This document shows positions 1 through 9,396 of a stretch of DNA of 64,000 nt, one piece after another. This DNA comes from Neogemmobacter tilapiae (GTDB taxonomy: Bacteria > Pseudomonadota > Alphaproteobacteria > Rhodobacterales > Rhodobacteraceae). Position numbers and translations under genes: made by a program. Each line of letters begins with the position of its first letter. Within the stretch, counting starts at the first letter, position 1. The stretch lies in NCBI RefSeq assembly GCF_014652215.1, contig NZ_BMYJ01000012.1, positions 40,154 to 104,153 on the forward strand. The letters are read 5' to 3'. Under the pieces are notes generated by a model. That model was given only the letters and a program-made list of their open reading frames with translations. It was not told the DNA's origin and ran no database searches.

Positions 1-618
1 GATCACCTCGTCAAAGGACAGGGCAAAGGCGAGCATCCCGCCCGCCAAAAGGGCGGAGCCAAGGTTCGGCAGCAGGACATGGCGGAAGGTTTGAAAGCTG
101 TTGGCACCAAGGTCGGCGGACGCCTCCAAGATGCCGCCCGACAGGCGGCGAAAGCGGGCGACGGCGTTGTTGTAGACGATAACGATGCAAAAGGTGGCGT
201 GGCCCAGGATGATGGTCCACACCGAAAAGGGGATGTCCATCACCGAAAAGGCCGAACGCAACGCCATGCCGGTGATAACGCCGGGCAGGGCGATGGGCAG
301 TAGGATCAGCAGGCTGATCTGGTCGCGCCCGAAAAAGCGGCTTTGCGCCATGGCGGCGGCGACAAGGGTGCCCAAGATCATGGCCAAGAGGGTGGCGATG
401 CTGGCGACCTTGATCGACAGCCAAAGAGGCGGCCAGATGTCGGCACGTTCCCATGCCACGGCGAACCATTTCAAGGTCAGACCGGGGGGCGGGAATTGAT
501 AGGATTTCTCCTCGGTCGTGAAGGCGTAGAGGAAGATCAGCAGGATCGGCAGATGCAGGAAGGCAAGGCCCAAGCCTGCGGCGAGTTTCAGGGGCCATGA
601 GGCGCGGTCAGAGTGCAT
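1..618 (-). CDS. ydcV: ABC transporter permease, YdcV/PotC type (3' end outside window)
   Basis: Second inner-membrane permease of a polyamine/opine-class ABC importer. The first 206 residues are present, starting MHSDRASW, and the frame runs off the left edge. There are several hydrophobic segments, and an EAA-type loop that docks on the ATPase ([13 protein letters not shown] followed by LLPNL). The start ATG at 618 overlaps the stop of the upstream permease by 11 bases, so the two are translationally coupled. It is the last gene seen of an operon ordered SBP, ATPase, permease, permease, as in E. coli ydcSTUV. The substrate cannot be read from the sequence; polyamine-like compounds are the family default. 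Confidence 0.85.
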   Translation of the reverse strand, partial: MHSDRASWPLKLAAGLGLAFLHLPILLIFLYAFTTEEKSYQFPPPGLTLKWFAVAWERADIWPPLWLSIKVASIATLLAMILGTLVAAAMAQSRFFGRDQISLLILLPIALPGVITGMALRSAFSVMDIPFSVWTIILGHATFCIVIVYNNAVARFRRLSGGILEASADLGANSFQTFRHVLLPNLGSALLAGGMLAFALSFDEVI

Positions 619-1546
619 CGAAAGCCCCCATGCGCTTGGCGATCCAAAGGTAGACCAGCATGATCAGGATGGGGACCATGGCGAATGCGGCCGCGAGGGG
701 CACGTTCCCGGCGGTGCCTTGGAACTGATAGACGGCAAGGCCGATGAAACGGGCGGAATTGCCGATGATCTGGGGGATGATGTAATCGCCCAAGGTCAGC
801 GAAAAGGTAAAGATCGACCCGGCGATGATGCCCGGCAGGGCCAGCGGGAAAACCACCGTGCGGAAGGTCTGCGCGCGAGAGGCACCAAGGTCAGACGAGG
901 CCTCAAGCATGGACACCGGCACACGTTCCAGTGCGGCCTGCATGGGCAGGATCATATAGGGCATCCAGATGTAAACAAAGACGATGAAGGTGCCGAGGGG
1001 GGAGGTGGAGAGGGACGATCCACCGAACCATTGCTCATCCAAGGCGCGGGCGAGCAGAGGGCCGCCGCCGACATGGTCAGCGATCCATGTGAGGATGCCT
1101 TCGCGGGCAAGGATCAGTTTCCAAGCATAAACCTTGACCAGATAGGACGACCAAAGCGGCAGCATGACGCCCAGATAGAACACAGCCTTCCAGCGCCCCT
1201 TGGCAAAGCGGGCGGCGAAATAGGCGATGGGAAAGGCGATCACGGCGCTGGTGAGTGTGACCAGAATGGCCATCAGAAGGGTGCGCAGGATGATGTCGAG
1301 GTTCTGGGCGCGGAACAGCTCGGCATAGGTTTTCAGGGTGAATTCCTGTTTCACCACACCGGAGAATTCGTCGATGGAATAGAAGCTTTGCAAAAGCAAA
1401 GCGGCGAGGGAGCCGAGATAGACGATGCCTAGCCACAACACGGGCGGCGTCAGCAGCAGGATCAGCAGCAGGCGGGGTCTGCGCCAGAAGGCGGCGCTGA
1501 TGCGGTCGCCCATTCCCCTTTCGGGCAGGATGGCGGGGCTGGTCAT
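608..1546 (-). CDS. ydcU: ABC transporter permease, YdcU/PotB type
   Basis: First permease of the YdcSTUV-like importer, 312 residues (E. coli YdcU is about 313). A hydrophobic segment near residues 27-55 precedes a periplasmic stretch and about five more membrane helices. The EAA loop is visible near residue 215 ([20 protein letters not shown]). The ATG at 1546 overlaps the ATPase stop in an ATGA arrangement, and its own stop lies inside the start region of the next permease. Family membership is clear; substrate specificity is inferred only from the neighbouring YdcS-like binding protein. Confidence 0.88.
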   Translation of the reverse strand: MTSPAILPERGMGDRISAAFWRRPRLLLILLLTPPVLWLGIVYLGSLAALLLQSFYSIDEFSGVVKQEFTLKTYAELFRAQNLDIILRTLLMAILVTLTSAVIAFPIAYFAARFAKGRWKAVFYLGVMLPLWSSYLVKVYAWKLILAREGILTWIADHVGGGPLLARALDEQWFGGSSLSTSPLGTFIVFVYIWMPYMILPMQAALERVPVSMLEASSDLGASRAQTFRTVVFPLALPGIIAGSIFTFSLTLGDYIIPQIIGNSARFIGLAVYQFQGTAGNVPLAAAFAMVPILIMLVYLWIAKRMGAFDAL

Positions 1547-2526
1547 ACCTGCCCCATCAGATGCAGGGCGCTGGGGGCAAAGCTGATCGCCGCCTCGGTG
1601 CCCTGTTCCGGCACCGCTTCCCCGGCGGGGACAAAGGCGGCAATTTCAGTATCGCCCATGCGCAGGACAACGCGCGAGCCAGAGCCGAGATAGCGGACGG
1701 CAGTGACGGTGCCCTTGGGGCCGCTGGGGGCAAGGCGCACGACCTCAGGCCGCAGGCTGGCCCATTCGGCGGGGCCGCCCAAGGCTTTGGTCAGGGCGGG
1801 GGGCAGGACGTTCGATGAGCCGACGAAATCGGCGACGAAACGGGTTTGGGGGCGGGCGTAGATGTCTTCGGGCGTGCCGATCTGGGCGATCTTACCGTCG
1901 TTGAAGACGGCCAGACTGTCGGCCATGCTCAAGGCCTCATGCTGGTCATGCGTCACGAAGACAAAGGTGATGCCCAGCCGCTTTTGCAAGGCTTTCAATT
2001 CGTCCTGCATCGCCTCGCGCAGTTTCAGGTCCAAAGCCCCTAAGGGTTCGTCCAGCAGCAACACGCGGGGTTCATTGATCAGGGCGCGGGCCAAGGCCAC
2101 GCGCTGGCGCTGGCCGCCGGACAGTTGGCCGGGCTTGCGGTCGCCATAGCTGGGCAGTTTGACAAGGGACAGCAGTTCCTCGGCTTTGTCGAGCCGTGCG
2201 CGTTTGTCCACGCCCTTGACCATCAGGCCATAAGCCACATTGTCGCGCACCGACATATGGGGGAACAGGGCGTAATCCTGAAAGACGGTGTTCACGTTGC
2301 GCCGGTTGGGGGGCACGTCTGACACATCCTGCCCGTGGATCAGGATGGTGCCGCCCGTCGGCTTTTCAAAGCCCGAGATCAGCCGCAGGCAGGTGGTCTT
2401 GCCGGAACCGGAGGGGCCGAGCATGGCAAAGAACGCGCCTTCGGCGATGGTCAGGTCCACCCCATCGACGGCGCGGATCGGGCCGAAATGGCGGGTGACG
2501 GATTGGAACTGGACGGCGGCGGTCAT
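1543..2526 (-). CDS. ydcT: ABC transporter ATP-binding protein, YdcT/PotA type
   Basis: ATPase powering the importer, 327 residues from the chosen start MTAAVQFQ. It has Walker A GPSGSGKTT, signature LSGGQRQR, Walker B VLLLDEP, the H-loop region VFVTHDQHEA, and a C-terminal TOBE-like regulatory domain from about residue 240. I chose the ATG at 2526 because a GAGA sequence lies about 8 bases upstream. An in-frame ATG at 2532 is possible, and a longer reading frame to 2577 runs into a GC-rich palindromic repeat and looks untranslated. It overlaps ydcU by four bases. The repeat separates it from ydcS. Confidence 0.88.
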   Translation of the reverse strand: MTAAVQFQSVTRHFGPIRAVDGVDLTIAEGAFFAMLGPSGSGKTTCLRLISGFEKPTGGTILIHGQDVSDVPPNRRNVNTVFQDYALFPHMSVRDNVAYGLMVKGVDKRARLDKAEELLSLVKLPSYGDRKPGQLSGGQRQRVALARALINEPRVLLLDEPLGALDLKLREAMQDELKALQKRLGITFVFVTHDQHEALSMADSLAVFNDGKIAQIGTPEDIYARPQTRFVADFVGSSNVLPPALTKALGGPAEWASLRPEVVRLAPSGPKGTVTAVRYLGSGSRVVLRMGDTEIAAFVPAGEAVPEQGTEAAISFAPSALHLMGQV

Positions 2527-2552
2527 GGGCATTCTCGATGGTTTGGGCAACA

Positions 2553-2645
2553 CCCCCCACCCCCGACCCCTCCCCACAAAGGGGGAGGGGGGCAGGCAGG
2601 GCGCAAGGCGTCACCCTCCCCCCTTTGTGGGGGAGGGATGGGGAG
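2553..2645. repeat. Paired inverted GC-rich palindromic repeat (copy A)
   Basis: Two near-identical units in opposite orientation sit between ydcS and ydcT. The left unit (about 2569-2592) is itself a hairpin, a CCCCTCCCC arm and a GGGGGAGGGG arm around ACAAA. The right unit (about 2613-2638) is its reverse complement around CTTTG. About 20 bases separate them. The same sequence family recurs at 21.4 kb and 38.9 kb. It may act as an intercistronic mRNA hairpin that favours the binding-protein message, or as a REP-like dispersed element. Confidence 0.75.
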
Positions 2646-2661
2646 TAGGCTGATGCGCTGC

Positions 2662-3840
2662 TCAGCGCCCGCCGATCACGCCGATATAGTCCGACACCCA
2701 GCGGTAATAGGGCACGCAGGCGCCTTCGCCTTGCGAACAGTTGGCGACCGGGGTTTTCCAGAAGCGGATCTTTTCGAAATCGTCCAGACCGTTGGCGGTG
2801 CATCCTTCGGCCGTCTGCATGCCGCGCCCATCGGTGCAGGCGGCAGGCACCGATGGCACAGCGCCGAACCAGACCGACAGATCGGCTTGCAGGTTTGATG
2901 ACAGTTGGTGTTCAAACCACATGTAAGCGCAGTTTGGATGTTCGCTGTCGACATGCAGCATGGTCGTATCGGCCCAGCCCGTCGCGCCTTCTTGCGGGAT
3001 GGTCGAGGCGACGGGTTGATTGTCCGCCTTGAGCAGACCCACTTGGAAGGGCCAGGAACCGGAGGCGACCACGCCTTCGTTCTTGAAGTCGTCGATTTGG
3101 ATAAAGGCATCGTGCCAATAGCGGCTGGTCAGCGTCCGCTGCACGCGCAGCAGGTCGAGCGCGGCCTTGTATTGATCCTCGTTCAGCTCATAGGGGCTGG
3201 TGATCCCCAGTTCGGGCTTGTGGAACATCAGATATTGCGCGGCATCGGCAATGTGGATCGGCCCGTCATAGGCCTGAACCCGGCCCTCGTTCGTCTTGCC
3301 GTCGGGCAGGTCCATTTTTTCAAAGACCACATTCCAGCTTGTCGGGGCCTCTTTGAAGACATTCGTGTTGTACATCAACACGTTCGGCCCCCACATATAG
3401 GGCACGCCATAATGTTTACCATCCACCGTATGCCAGGGCGCATCCTGAAGGCGCGGGTCAATGGTGGACCATGACGGCACCAGCGCCGGGTTGATTTCCT
3501 GCACCTTTCCGCCCGCGACCAGCCGCAGCGAGGCGTCGCCCGAGGCGGTCACAAGGTCAAAGCCGCCTTCGTTCATCAGGGCGACCATTTCATCCGAGGT
3601 GTTGGCGGTTTTCACACTGACCATGCAGCCAGTCTTTTGTTCAAAGCCAGTGACCCAGTCAAAGGCCTTGTCGGTTTCGCCGCGTTCCACATAGCCCGCC
3701 CAAGCGACGATGGACAAAGCGCCTTCGCCGGGGCCGACCTCGGTCATCTGGGCAAAGGCGGGGGTGAGTGCAGTGGTCAGGCTGGCAAGGGCGGCCAGCG
3801 ACAGGGTCGCGGCGCGTTGCATCTGTCGGTTCATGGTCAT
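2662..3840 (-). CDS. ydcS: Periplasmic substrate-binding protein, YdcS-like (polyamine/opine family)
   Basis: Captures the substrate in the periplasm for the ydcTUV importer. It has 392 residues (E. coli YdcS is about 381), with a Sec signal peptide of about 31 residues ending TPAFAQ. The mature N-terminus carries the YdcS-type landmarks SIVAWAGYVERG, DKAFDWVTGFE and FDLVTASGDASLRLV. Paired cysteines near the C-terminus probably form disulfides. The ATG at 3840 is chosen because AGGAGG lies 8 bases upstream; the ATG at 3834 is too far from it. It is the first gene of the operon, downstream of a LysR gene on the same strand. The ligand is not determined: polyamines, opines and polyhydroxybutyrate oligomers are all described for this family. 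Confidence 0.87.
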   Translation of the reverse strand: MTMNRQMQRAATLSLAALASLTTALTPAFAQMTEVGPGEGALSIVAWAGYVERGETDKAFDWVTGFEQKTGCMVSVKTANTSDEMVALMNEGGFDLVTASGDASLRLVAGGKVQEINPALVPSWSTIDPRLQDAPWHTVDGKHYGVPYMWGPNVLMYNTNVFKEAPTSWNVVFEKMDLPDGKTNEGRVQAYDGPIHIADAAQYLMFHKPELGITSPYELNEDQYKAALDLLRVQRTLTSRYWHDAFIQIDDFKNEGVVASGSWPFQVGLLKADNQPVASTIPQEGATGWADTTMLHVDSEHPNCAYMWFEHQLSSNLQADLSVWFGAVPSVPAACTDGRGMQTAEGCTANGLDDFEKIRFWKTPVANCSQGEGACVPYYRWVSDYIGVIGGR

Positions 3841-3984
3841 CGGCAATACCTCCTGATGGGTTATGGGCGCGGCATGGGTGTTCTATGCGCGCTGCCGGTT
3901 TTCCGGCCTGCGACAATGCTGCGACTGCGGCGCAGCTTTCGCAAACACAAAATCAGGATGGCCGGTATCGGTTTTTCCGATGGG

Positions 3985-4887
3985 TCAGCGTTCGGCAAGA
4001 CCAGTCTGGGCCGAACGCACGAATTGCAGCGCGGGGCCGGACAGCGGCGCACCGCGTCGCCACGCGAGGCCCACCTGCACCGTGGGCAAATCGCCCGAGA
4101 CATCGCGGATCTCGATCCGGTCGCCTTCCAGTGACCAGGGGCGATAGACAAGGCTGGGCAGGATGGCGAGGCCCGCGCCGGTGGCGACTAGGGAACGCAC
4201 GGCCTCAACACTCCTTGTTCGAAAGGCAGTTTCGGGTTTGACGGGCAGGGCCATGGTCAGGCGGCGGGTGGATTCCTCGATTTCATCCACCATCAGCTGG
4301 ATCATCGGCTGACCGGCCAACTCCTCCAATTCAATCGATTCTTGCTGGGCCAGAGGATGGCCCAAGGGCAGCCACAGGCGGTAGGGGGATACCAGCAGCG
4401 CCTCGACATGCAGAGCCATGCGGTCGCGGACCGAGGAGGTCAGTAGCACCGCCACATCCAACTCGCCGCCGATCAGCAGATGTTGCAGGTATTCGCCCGA
4501 ATCCTCAATCACGTTCAACTCGATCAGGGGAAAGGCGCGGCGAAAGCGTTGCAGGATGTCGGACAGCACATAGCCCGCCACCAGCGAGGTCACGCCCAAA
4601 GACAGCCGCCCCCGCACCTCTTCCGCCTCATCCCGAAAGGCCGTGCGGGCGGCGGCGACATCGGCCAGAATCTGGCGGGCATGGCGCAGAAAGGCCGAAC
4701 CGCGATGCGTGATGACAAGGCCGCGGGCCTGACGGTCAAACATCTGCACGCCCAAGTCATCCTCAAGCGCGCGGATGGCCTCGGTCACGCTGGATTGCGA
4801 AATGGACAGGGCCCGCGCCGCGCCTGACACGCTGCCCGCCTCGGCGGCGGCGACAAAGAACTGAAGCTGGCGAAGGGTAAAGGCCAT
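3985..4887 (-). CDS. LysR-family transcriptional regulator
   Basis: DNA-binding regulator, 300 residues. An N-terminal winged helix-turn-helix (MAFTLRQLQFFVAAAEAGSV, then ALSISQSSVTEAIRALE, about residues 1-60) is followed by a LysR substrate-binding effector domain (about 90-295) with the usual LSLGVTSLVAGYVLSDIL start. It lies upstream of and in the same direction as ydcSTUV, so it is the likely regulator of that importer. The 144-base gap to ydcS holds two small hairpins (around 3896 and 3964) but no clear T-tract terminator, so co-transcription is possible. The effector is unknown. Confidence 0.85.
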   Translation of the reverse strand: MAFTLRQLQFFVAAAEAGSVSGAARALSISQSSVTEAIRALEDDLGVQMFDRQARGLVITHRGSAFLRHARQILADVAAARTAFRDEAEEVRGRLSLGVTSLVAGYVLSDILQRFRRAFPLIELNVIEDSGEYLQHLLIGGELDVAVLLTSSVRDRMALHVEALLVSPYRLWLPLGHPLAQQESIELEELAGQPMIQLMVDEIEESTRRLTMALPVKPETAFRTRSVEAVRSLVATGAGLAILPSLVYRPWSLEGDRIEIRDVSGDLPTVQVGLAWRRGAPLSGPALQFVRSAQTGLAER

Positions 4888-4920
4888 GGCGCAGTGTTTC
4901 GCATCGGCAGGGCACTGGCA

Positions 4921-4954
4921 AGCAAAAGCCCCGCCCAGAGGAACTGGGCGGGGC
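4921..4954 (-). terminator. Rho-independent terminator of the CUT1 sugar ABC operon
   Basis: A perfect 11-bp stem pairs GCCCCGCCCAG (4928-4938) with CTGGGCGGGGC (4944-4954) around a 5-base loop. Read on the minus strand it is followed by TTTTGCTT. It lies 24 bases past the stop of the operon's last gene, the ATPase at 4978. Confidence 0.85.
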
Positions 4955-4977
4955 GGTCTGGTCAGCGGCCCAAGGGG

Positions 4978-6057
4978 TCAGACCGTGACGGACAGGGAAC
5001 GACCGGATTGGTCAAAGACATGTAGATGTGCCATGTCGAGATCGAGGCCCACTTGCGATCCGGCCGGGTGGCTTTGCGTCGGATCCGCCTCGACGATCAT
5101 CGGCCCGGCGGGGGTGTCGAGATAGACGTAAGAGGTGTTCCCCAGCTGTTCGATCACCGACACAGTGCCCGGCAGATGGCCCGCGCCCGGCGCCACGATC
5201 CGCACATGTTCGGGGCGGATGCCGACCTCGACATTCGGCTGTGTGGGCTGGGCGTTGACCTTGGCCTGCACCGTGCCACCACCTTGCAACTGGATCGAGA
5301 GGGGCGTGCCGCCCAAAGAGGCATCGCCCGCCAGAAAGTTCATCGCCGGGCTGCCGATGAAACCCGCGACATAGCGGTTGATGGGCGCATTATACAGGGT
5401 CAGCGGGCTGCCCACCTGCTGGATCACGCCCTTTTCCAAGACGACGATTTGATCGGCAAGGGTCATCGCCTCCACCTGATCATGGGTCACATAGACCATC
5501 GTTGTGCCCAGTTCCTGATGCAGCTTGGCCAGTTCCAGCCGCATCTGCACGCGCAGCAGGGCATCGAGGTTCGACAGCGGTTCGTCAAACAGGAAGACCT
5601 TGGGATCGCGCACAAGGGCGCGGCCGATGGCAACGCGCTGGCGCTGGCCGCCGGACAGTTGCGCCGGACGGCGGTCCAGCAATTGGTCCAGTTGCAGCAG
5701 TTTCGACACCCGCGCGGCATGGGTCTTTTGTTCGGCCTTGGACACACCCGCCAAGGACAGCGAGAAGCAGATGTTCTGTTCCACGGTCAGATGCGGATAA
5801 AGCGCATAGGATTGGAACACCATCGCCACACCGCGTTTCGCGGGCAGTTCATGCGTCACATCGGTTTCGCCGATGCGGATCGTGCCGTCAGTGGTTTCCT
5901 CCAGCCCCGCAATCATCCGCAGCAGGGTGGATTTGCCGCAGCCCGAGGCCCCCAGCAGGGCGGTGAACGACCCATCGGGGATGTTCAGGTTCAAACCCCG
6001 GATCACCTCGACCGCGCCGAACCGTTTGACGATGTTTTCCAGATTAACGCCGGCCAT
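4978..6057 (-). CDS. Carbohydrate ABC transporter ATP-binding protein (MalK/UgpC/MsmK type)
   Basis: ATPase of a CUT1 sugar importer, 359 residues. Walker A is GASGCGKST, the signature is LSGGQRQR, Walker B is VFLFDEPLSNLD, and the switch region is MVYVTHDQVEAMTLAD. A C-terminal MalK-type TOBE domain starts near residue 235 and contains the typical VGIRPEHV. Last gene of the SBP-permease-permease-ATPase operon. The ATG at 6057 follows the MalG-like gene by 30 bases with an AAAGGAACC sequence upstream. Strong hairpin terminator downstream. Confidence 0.92.
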   Translation of the reverse strand: MAGVNLENIVKRFGAVEVIRGLNLNIPDGSFTALLGASGCGKSTLLRMIAGLEETTDGTIRIGETDVTHELPAKRGVAMVFQSYALYPHLTVEQNICFSLSLAGVSKAEQKTHAARVSKLLQLDQLLDRRPAQLSGGQRQRVAIGRALVRDPKVFLFDEPLSNLDALLRVQMRLELAKLHQELGTTMVYVTHDQVEAMTLADQIVVLEKGVIQQVGSPLTLYNAPINRYVAGFIGSPAMNFLAGDASLGGTPLSIQLQGGGTVQAKVNAQPTQPNVEVGIRPEHVRIVAPGAGHLPGTVSVIEQLGNTSYVYLDTPAGPMIVEADPTQSHPAGSQVGLDLDMAHLHVFDQSGRSLSVTV

Positions 6058-6087
6058 GGCGGTTCCTTTCGATAGCGGAATTATGGG

Positions 6088-6954
6088 TCATCCTTTGATC
6101 CCTGCGGTCAGCATGATCGCCTGTGTGACGCGGCGCTGGAAGACAAGGTAAAGGATGGCAAGCGGCAGGCCGGCCAGAATGGCGGTGGCCAGATCGCGGG
6201 CATAGCGGACGCCAAAGGCGTCATAGACTTGGGTGATGCCCACGGTGATGTTCATCTTGGATTCCGAGGTGACCGCAAGGAAGGGCCAGAGGAACTGGTT
6301 CCAAGCACCGATGAAGGTGATGATGGCCAAGGCGGTGGTGATGCCCCAGTTCATCGGCAGATAAAGGCGGAAGAACAGTTGGAACTGCGTGGCTCCATCC
6401 ATCAGCGCCGCCTCACGGAAATCTTTGGGGACGCTGTCGAAGAACTGCTTGTAGATGATCACCGTAACGGGAGCGATCAACTGCGGCAGAACGACGCCGG
6501 ACCAGGAATTCAGCAGACCGAAATCGGCCATCAGGACAAAGTGGTTCACGATCAGCGCGGGGATCGGCACCATAAAGCTGGCAAGCAAAAGCCACCACAG
6601 CAGCCTGCGCCCCGGAAAGCGCAGTTGCGAAATGGCATAGCCTGCGGCAGCGCTGGTCAGGACGACAATGACGGTGACGGCCAGCGAAGTGACAAGCGAG
6701 TTGAGATACCAGATGCCCGCCTGCGTTTTGGTCAGGACGTGGATGTAGTTGTCCAAGGTCCAGCGTTCGGGCAGCAGTTGGATGCCGGGGGTCAGAACGT
6801 CCTGTTCGACTTTCAGCGAGGTGATGACGGCCCAATAGAGCGGAAAGGCCCAGATGATCGCCCCCAGCACGGTCAGGCCGGTGATGATGCCGCCCGCCAG
6901 ATTCAGGCGGCGCAGACGGGTGGCACGGGTGTTGGTCATGGTCATGTCGGTCAT
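6088..6954 (-). CDS. Carbohydrate ABC transporter permease (MalG type)
   Basis: Inner-membrane permease, 288 residues, with about six transmembrane helices. The conserved cytoplasmic EAA loop is EAALMDGATQFQLFFRLYLP near residue 190. It pairs with the MalF-type permease immediately upstream. The ATG at 6954 overlaps that gene's stop (ATGA), the standard translational coupling of permease pairs. The sugar is unknown; adjacent GH2 and GH51 enzymes point to oligosaccharides from plant polymers. Confidence 0.9.
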   Translation of the reverse strand: MTDMTMTNTRATRLRRLNLAGGIITGLTVLGAIIWAFPLYWAVITSLKVEQDVLTPGIQLLPERWTLDNYIHVLTKTQAGIWYLNSLVTSLAVTVIVVLTSAAAGYAISQLRFPGRRLLWWLLLASFMVPIPALIVNHFVLMADFGLLNSWSGVVLPQLIAPVTVIIYKQFFDSVPKDFREAALMDGATQFQLFFRLYLPMNWGITTALAIITFIGAWNQFLWPFLAVTSESKMNITVGITQVYDAFGVRYARDLATAILAGLPLAILYLVFQRRVTQAIMLTAGIKG

Positions 6955-7829
6955 CTTTGCCCCCGGGCACGGGCCAGTTGGAATTGCAGGACAGAGACGA
7001 TCACGATCACCAAGAACAGCACCACGGCGACGGCCGCAGCATAGCCCCCCTGATTTTTCTGAAAGGCGGAACGATAGACCAGCTCCACCATGCCGAGGGT
7101 GGAATCGGTGCGTCCGCCTTGGCCGAACAGATAGATCTGGTCAAAGATTTTAAGCTGCATGATCAGCTGGATGGTGGCGACCAGCACGGTGATTGGCCAG
7201 ATCAGGGGCCAAGTGATGCGGCGGAAGGTCTGCCAGCGGGTCGCCCCGTCCAAGGCGGCCGCCTCATAGATTTCGGAACTGATGTTGCGCAGGCCTGCGA
7301 TGAACAGCAGCACGTTAAAGCCGATCAGCCACCAGATGGTGATGAAGGCAACGGTGGGCATGAACAGGGGCAGGGTGCGGAAGATGCTGACATTCTCGCC
7401 CCAGATCGCGGCGATGGGATATTGGATGATGCCGAACTGGTTGTCGGTGATCCACATCCAGATGCGATAGACGACCGAGACGGGCAGAATATAGGGCAGG
7501 AAGAAACAGGCGAGGATGACTGATTGGGTCCAGCCTTTCAGGCGGTTCACACCCAGGGCGATGACAAGGCCCAGAAGGGTGGAAGGCACAACGCTGAGCA
7601 GGACAAAATAAAGCGTGTTCCAGACGGCGGTGGCGAACAGTTTGTCGTTCAGCAGACGCGCATAGTTCCGGAAACCGGCCCATTGGCCTTCGCCGATCAG
7701 GGGGGCTTTCTGGAAGGAAAGCACGGCCAGTTGGATGGTGGGCCACAGGAAAAGCACGCCATATGTCAACACGAAGGGCAGCAGAAACACGACAGCGGCC
7801 GTGACCTCTTGGCGGCGAAAACGATTCAT
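6951..7829 (-). CDS. Carbohydrate ABC transporter permease (MalF type)
   Basis: Partner permease, 292 residues with about six helices. The first helix (VVFLLPFVLTYGVLFLWPT) is typical of MalF/UgpA proteins. The EAA loop near residue 190 reads EAAALDGATRWQTFRRITWP. It lies between the binding protein, separated by a strong hairpin, and the MalG-type gene, which it overlaps. The ATG at 7829 fits the start of the first membrane helix. Confidence 0.9.
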   Translation of the reverse strand: MNRFRRQEVTAAVVFLLPFVLTYGVLFLWPTIQLAVLSFQKAPLIGEGQWAGFRNYARLLNDKLFATAVWNTLYFVLLSVVPSTLLGLVIALGVNRLKGWTQSVILACFFLPYILPVSVVYRIWMWITDNQFGIIQYPIAAIWGENVSIFRTLPLFMPTVAFITIWWLIGFNVLLFIAGLRNISSEIYEAAALDGATRWQTFRRITWPLIWPITVLVATIQLIMQLKIFDQIYLFGQGGRTDSTLGMVELVYRSAFQKNQGGYAAAVAVVLFLVIVIVSVLQFQLARARGQR

Positions 7830-7861
7830 CGGAACCTCGCGGGCGATCAGAAGGAAGGAAA

Positions 7862-7896
7862 GGCCGGTCAGGGGAGGGAGCGTCCCCAGACCGGCC
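7862..7896 (-). promoter_or_regulatory. Intercistronic hairpin between sugar-binding protein and permease genes
   Basis: Inverted repeat GGCCGGTC (7862-7869) / GACCGGCC (7889-7896), extended by a GGGG/CCCC inner stem after one mismatch. Read on the minus strand it is followed by TTTCCTTCC. Such hairpins after a binding-protein gene usually protect that segment of mRNA and reduce read-through, giving more binding protein than permease. Function is inferred from position. Confidence 0.65.
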
Positions 7897-7910
7897 GGTA
7901 GTTCAGGCGA

Positions 7911-9188
7911 TCAGTAAGCCTGAGATTGCAGATCGTCGCGCATGCCTTCAACAGCTTCTTGCGCGGTCATCTCGCCCGAGATGGCCGGGAAGACAAAGTT
8001 GCCGATGGCGGCATAGGTCGGCGAAGCCACGCCAGCGAGCGGCGAGGAGGGGTCGAAGACCGAGTTGTCAGCCAGCACCGAATAGGTGGCGTTGGGCTGC
8101 ATCGTCTTGAACTCTTCGGTTTCGCGGGCGGCATTATAGGCCGGGATATGGCCCGCGGTCGCCCAGAAGGTGGAATGCTTGTTCATCCAAGCAATCGCTT
8201 GCAGCGCTGCGGCGCGGGTGGCCGGATCATCGCCGTTCGGATTGGCCGGGATGGCGAAAGCATGGCTGTCAGCCCAGGTGGCTTTTTGGGTAAAGAACAT
8301 TGGCAGTTCGATGGCACCCCATTCGAACAGCTCGCCCTTGGCATGCAGGTCGGTCATCGTCGGGACTTCCCAGACGCCATTGATGTGGAAGGCCGCTTTG
8401 CCGCCGGTGAAGGCCGCGACCGAGGCTGGGTATTCCACGTTCGACAGCGCATAGCCGCCCGAAACCCAATCGGCCATTGTCTGAACCGCTGTGGCGGCCT
8501 TGTCGAGGTTGTCGCCCGACAGGAATTGACCGTCGGCATCCAAGAAGGTGCCGCCTTGTTGGCCCAGCAGCGAATAGAAGATGCGCCAGTTGGTGCCGTC
8601 ACCCGCCGATTGGAAGGAAACGCCTTGTTCGGCGCCGGCCTCTTTCACTTTGGCGAGTGCAGCGGTGAAGTTTTCCACCCCGTCCAGCCCGGTGGGCAGG
8701 CCATTGGCATCCAGCAGGCCCGCTTTGCCGAGGATGTCTTTGTTGTAATACAGAACGATGGCGTGAATGTCGAAAGGCACGGCATAGGTCTTGCCGTCAA
8801 CTTGCGCCGCTTGCCAGTTGGCCGCGCCGAAGTCGCCCGAGGCGAGACCGGCGGCCGCCAGCTCTTCGGTGGTCAGCTCGCTGAGCGCGCCACCTTCAAC
8901 GCCCAAGGGCAGACGCGACAGGTGATAGGTCATCAGATCCGGGCCTTCGCCCACGGCGGCCGAGGTTTGCACCTTGGTATAGAACGGGGTGCCCCATTCC
9001 AGCGTCGTGGCGTTGATCTTGATCTTGCCGGCATGCTCGGCGTTGAACTCTTCGATCAGCGTCTTCATCCGGACGCCATCACCGCCGCCCAGAAAGTCCC
9101 ACCATTCCAGTTGGATTTCCTGCGCCTGTGCGCCCGTGACCAGCATGACCGAGGTCAAAAGCCCCGCAGCCAATGATTTGAACTTCAT
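7911..9188 (-). CDS. Extracellular sugar-binding protein of CUT1 ABC importer
   Basis: Family 1 solute-binding protein, 425 residues, with a Sec signal peptide of about 23 residues (MKFKSLAAGLLTSVMLVTG, then AQAQE). The mature protein opens IQLEWWDFLGGGDGVRMKTL and has the aromatic-rich patches expected of an oligosaccharide binder. The start at 9188 is supported by GGGAGGAAAAG directly upstream; a longer reading to 9212 lacks such a site. First gene of the transporter operon, whose promoter region 9333-9395 carries a motif shared with the arabinofuranosidase promoter. Confidence 0.9.
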   Translation of the reverse strand: MKFKSLAAGLLTSVMLVTGAQAQEIQLEWWDFLGGGDGVRMKTLIEEFNAEHAGKIKINATTLEWGTPFYTKVQTSAAVGEGPDLMTYHLSRLPLGVEGGALSELTTEELAAAGLASGDFGAANWQAAQVDGKTYAVPFDIHAIVLYYNKDILGKAGLLDANGLPTGLDGVENFTAALAKVKEAGAEQGVSFQSAGDGTNWRIFYSLLGQQGGTFLDADGQFLSGDNLDKAATAVQTMADWVSGGYALSNVEYPASVAAFTGGKAAFHINGVWEVPTMTDLHAKGELFEWGAIELPMFFTQKATWADSHAFAIPANPNGDDPATRAAALQAIAWMNKHSTFWATAGHIPAYNAARETEEFKTMQPNATYSVLADNSVFDPSSPLAGVASPTYAAIGNFVFPAISGEMTAQEAVEGMRDDLQSQAY

Positions 9189-9332
9189 CTTTTCCTCCCT
9201 TCGGGTCTTCACCCGCAGCAGCGCCGTTTCTGCAAGATCCCGCCACGGGCGCGCGTGGCCGGGTCGAACCGATCGTTTCAGGATATGCCTGCCGCTGCCT
9301 CCACAGCGCAGGCCGTCCCCATCCCTGGGGGA

Positions 9333-9360
9333 ACAGTAAGAAACTTCCCCCCAGTGTCAA
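9333..9360 (-). promoter_or_regulatory. Candidate sigma-70 promoter of the CUT1 sugar operon
   Basis: On the minus strand TTGACA (9360-9355) is followed after 16 bases by TACTGT (9338-9333). The -35 box is perfect and the -10 box is weak, which fits an activator-dependent promoter. It lies about 145 bases upstream of the binding-protein start and just past the GH2 stop codon. Confidence 0.4.
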
Positions 9361-9370
9361 CGAATTTTTA

Positions 9371-9395
9371 GATATGCACCATGATTTTCGATATG
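9371..9395 (-). promoter_or_regulatory. Candidate regulator site shared with the GH51 promoter
   Basis: On the minus strand, CATATC occurs twice as a direct repeat 13 bases apart, the first copy continuing as CATATCGAAAATCA. Nearly the same string (CATATCGAAATCA) forms the left half of the palindrome in front of the arabinofuranosidase gene (14240-14262). The site is upstream of the -35 box, an activator-like placement. The binding protein is unproven; the ArsR-like regulator at 13272 is the best candidate. Confidence 0.4.
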
Positions 9396-9396
9396 G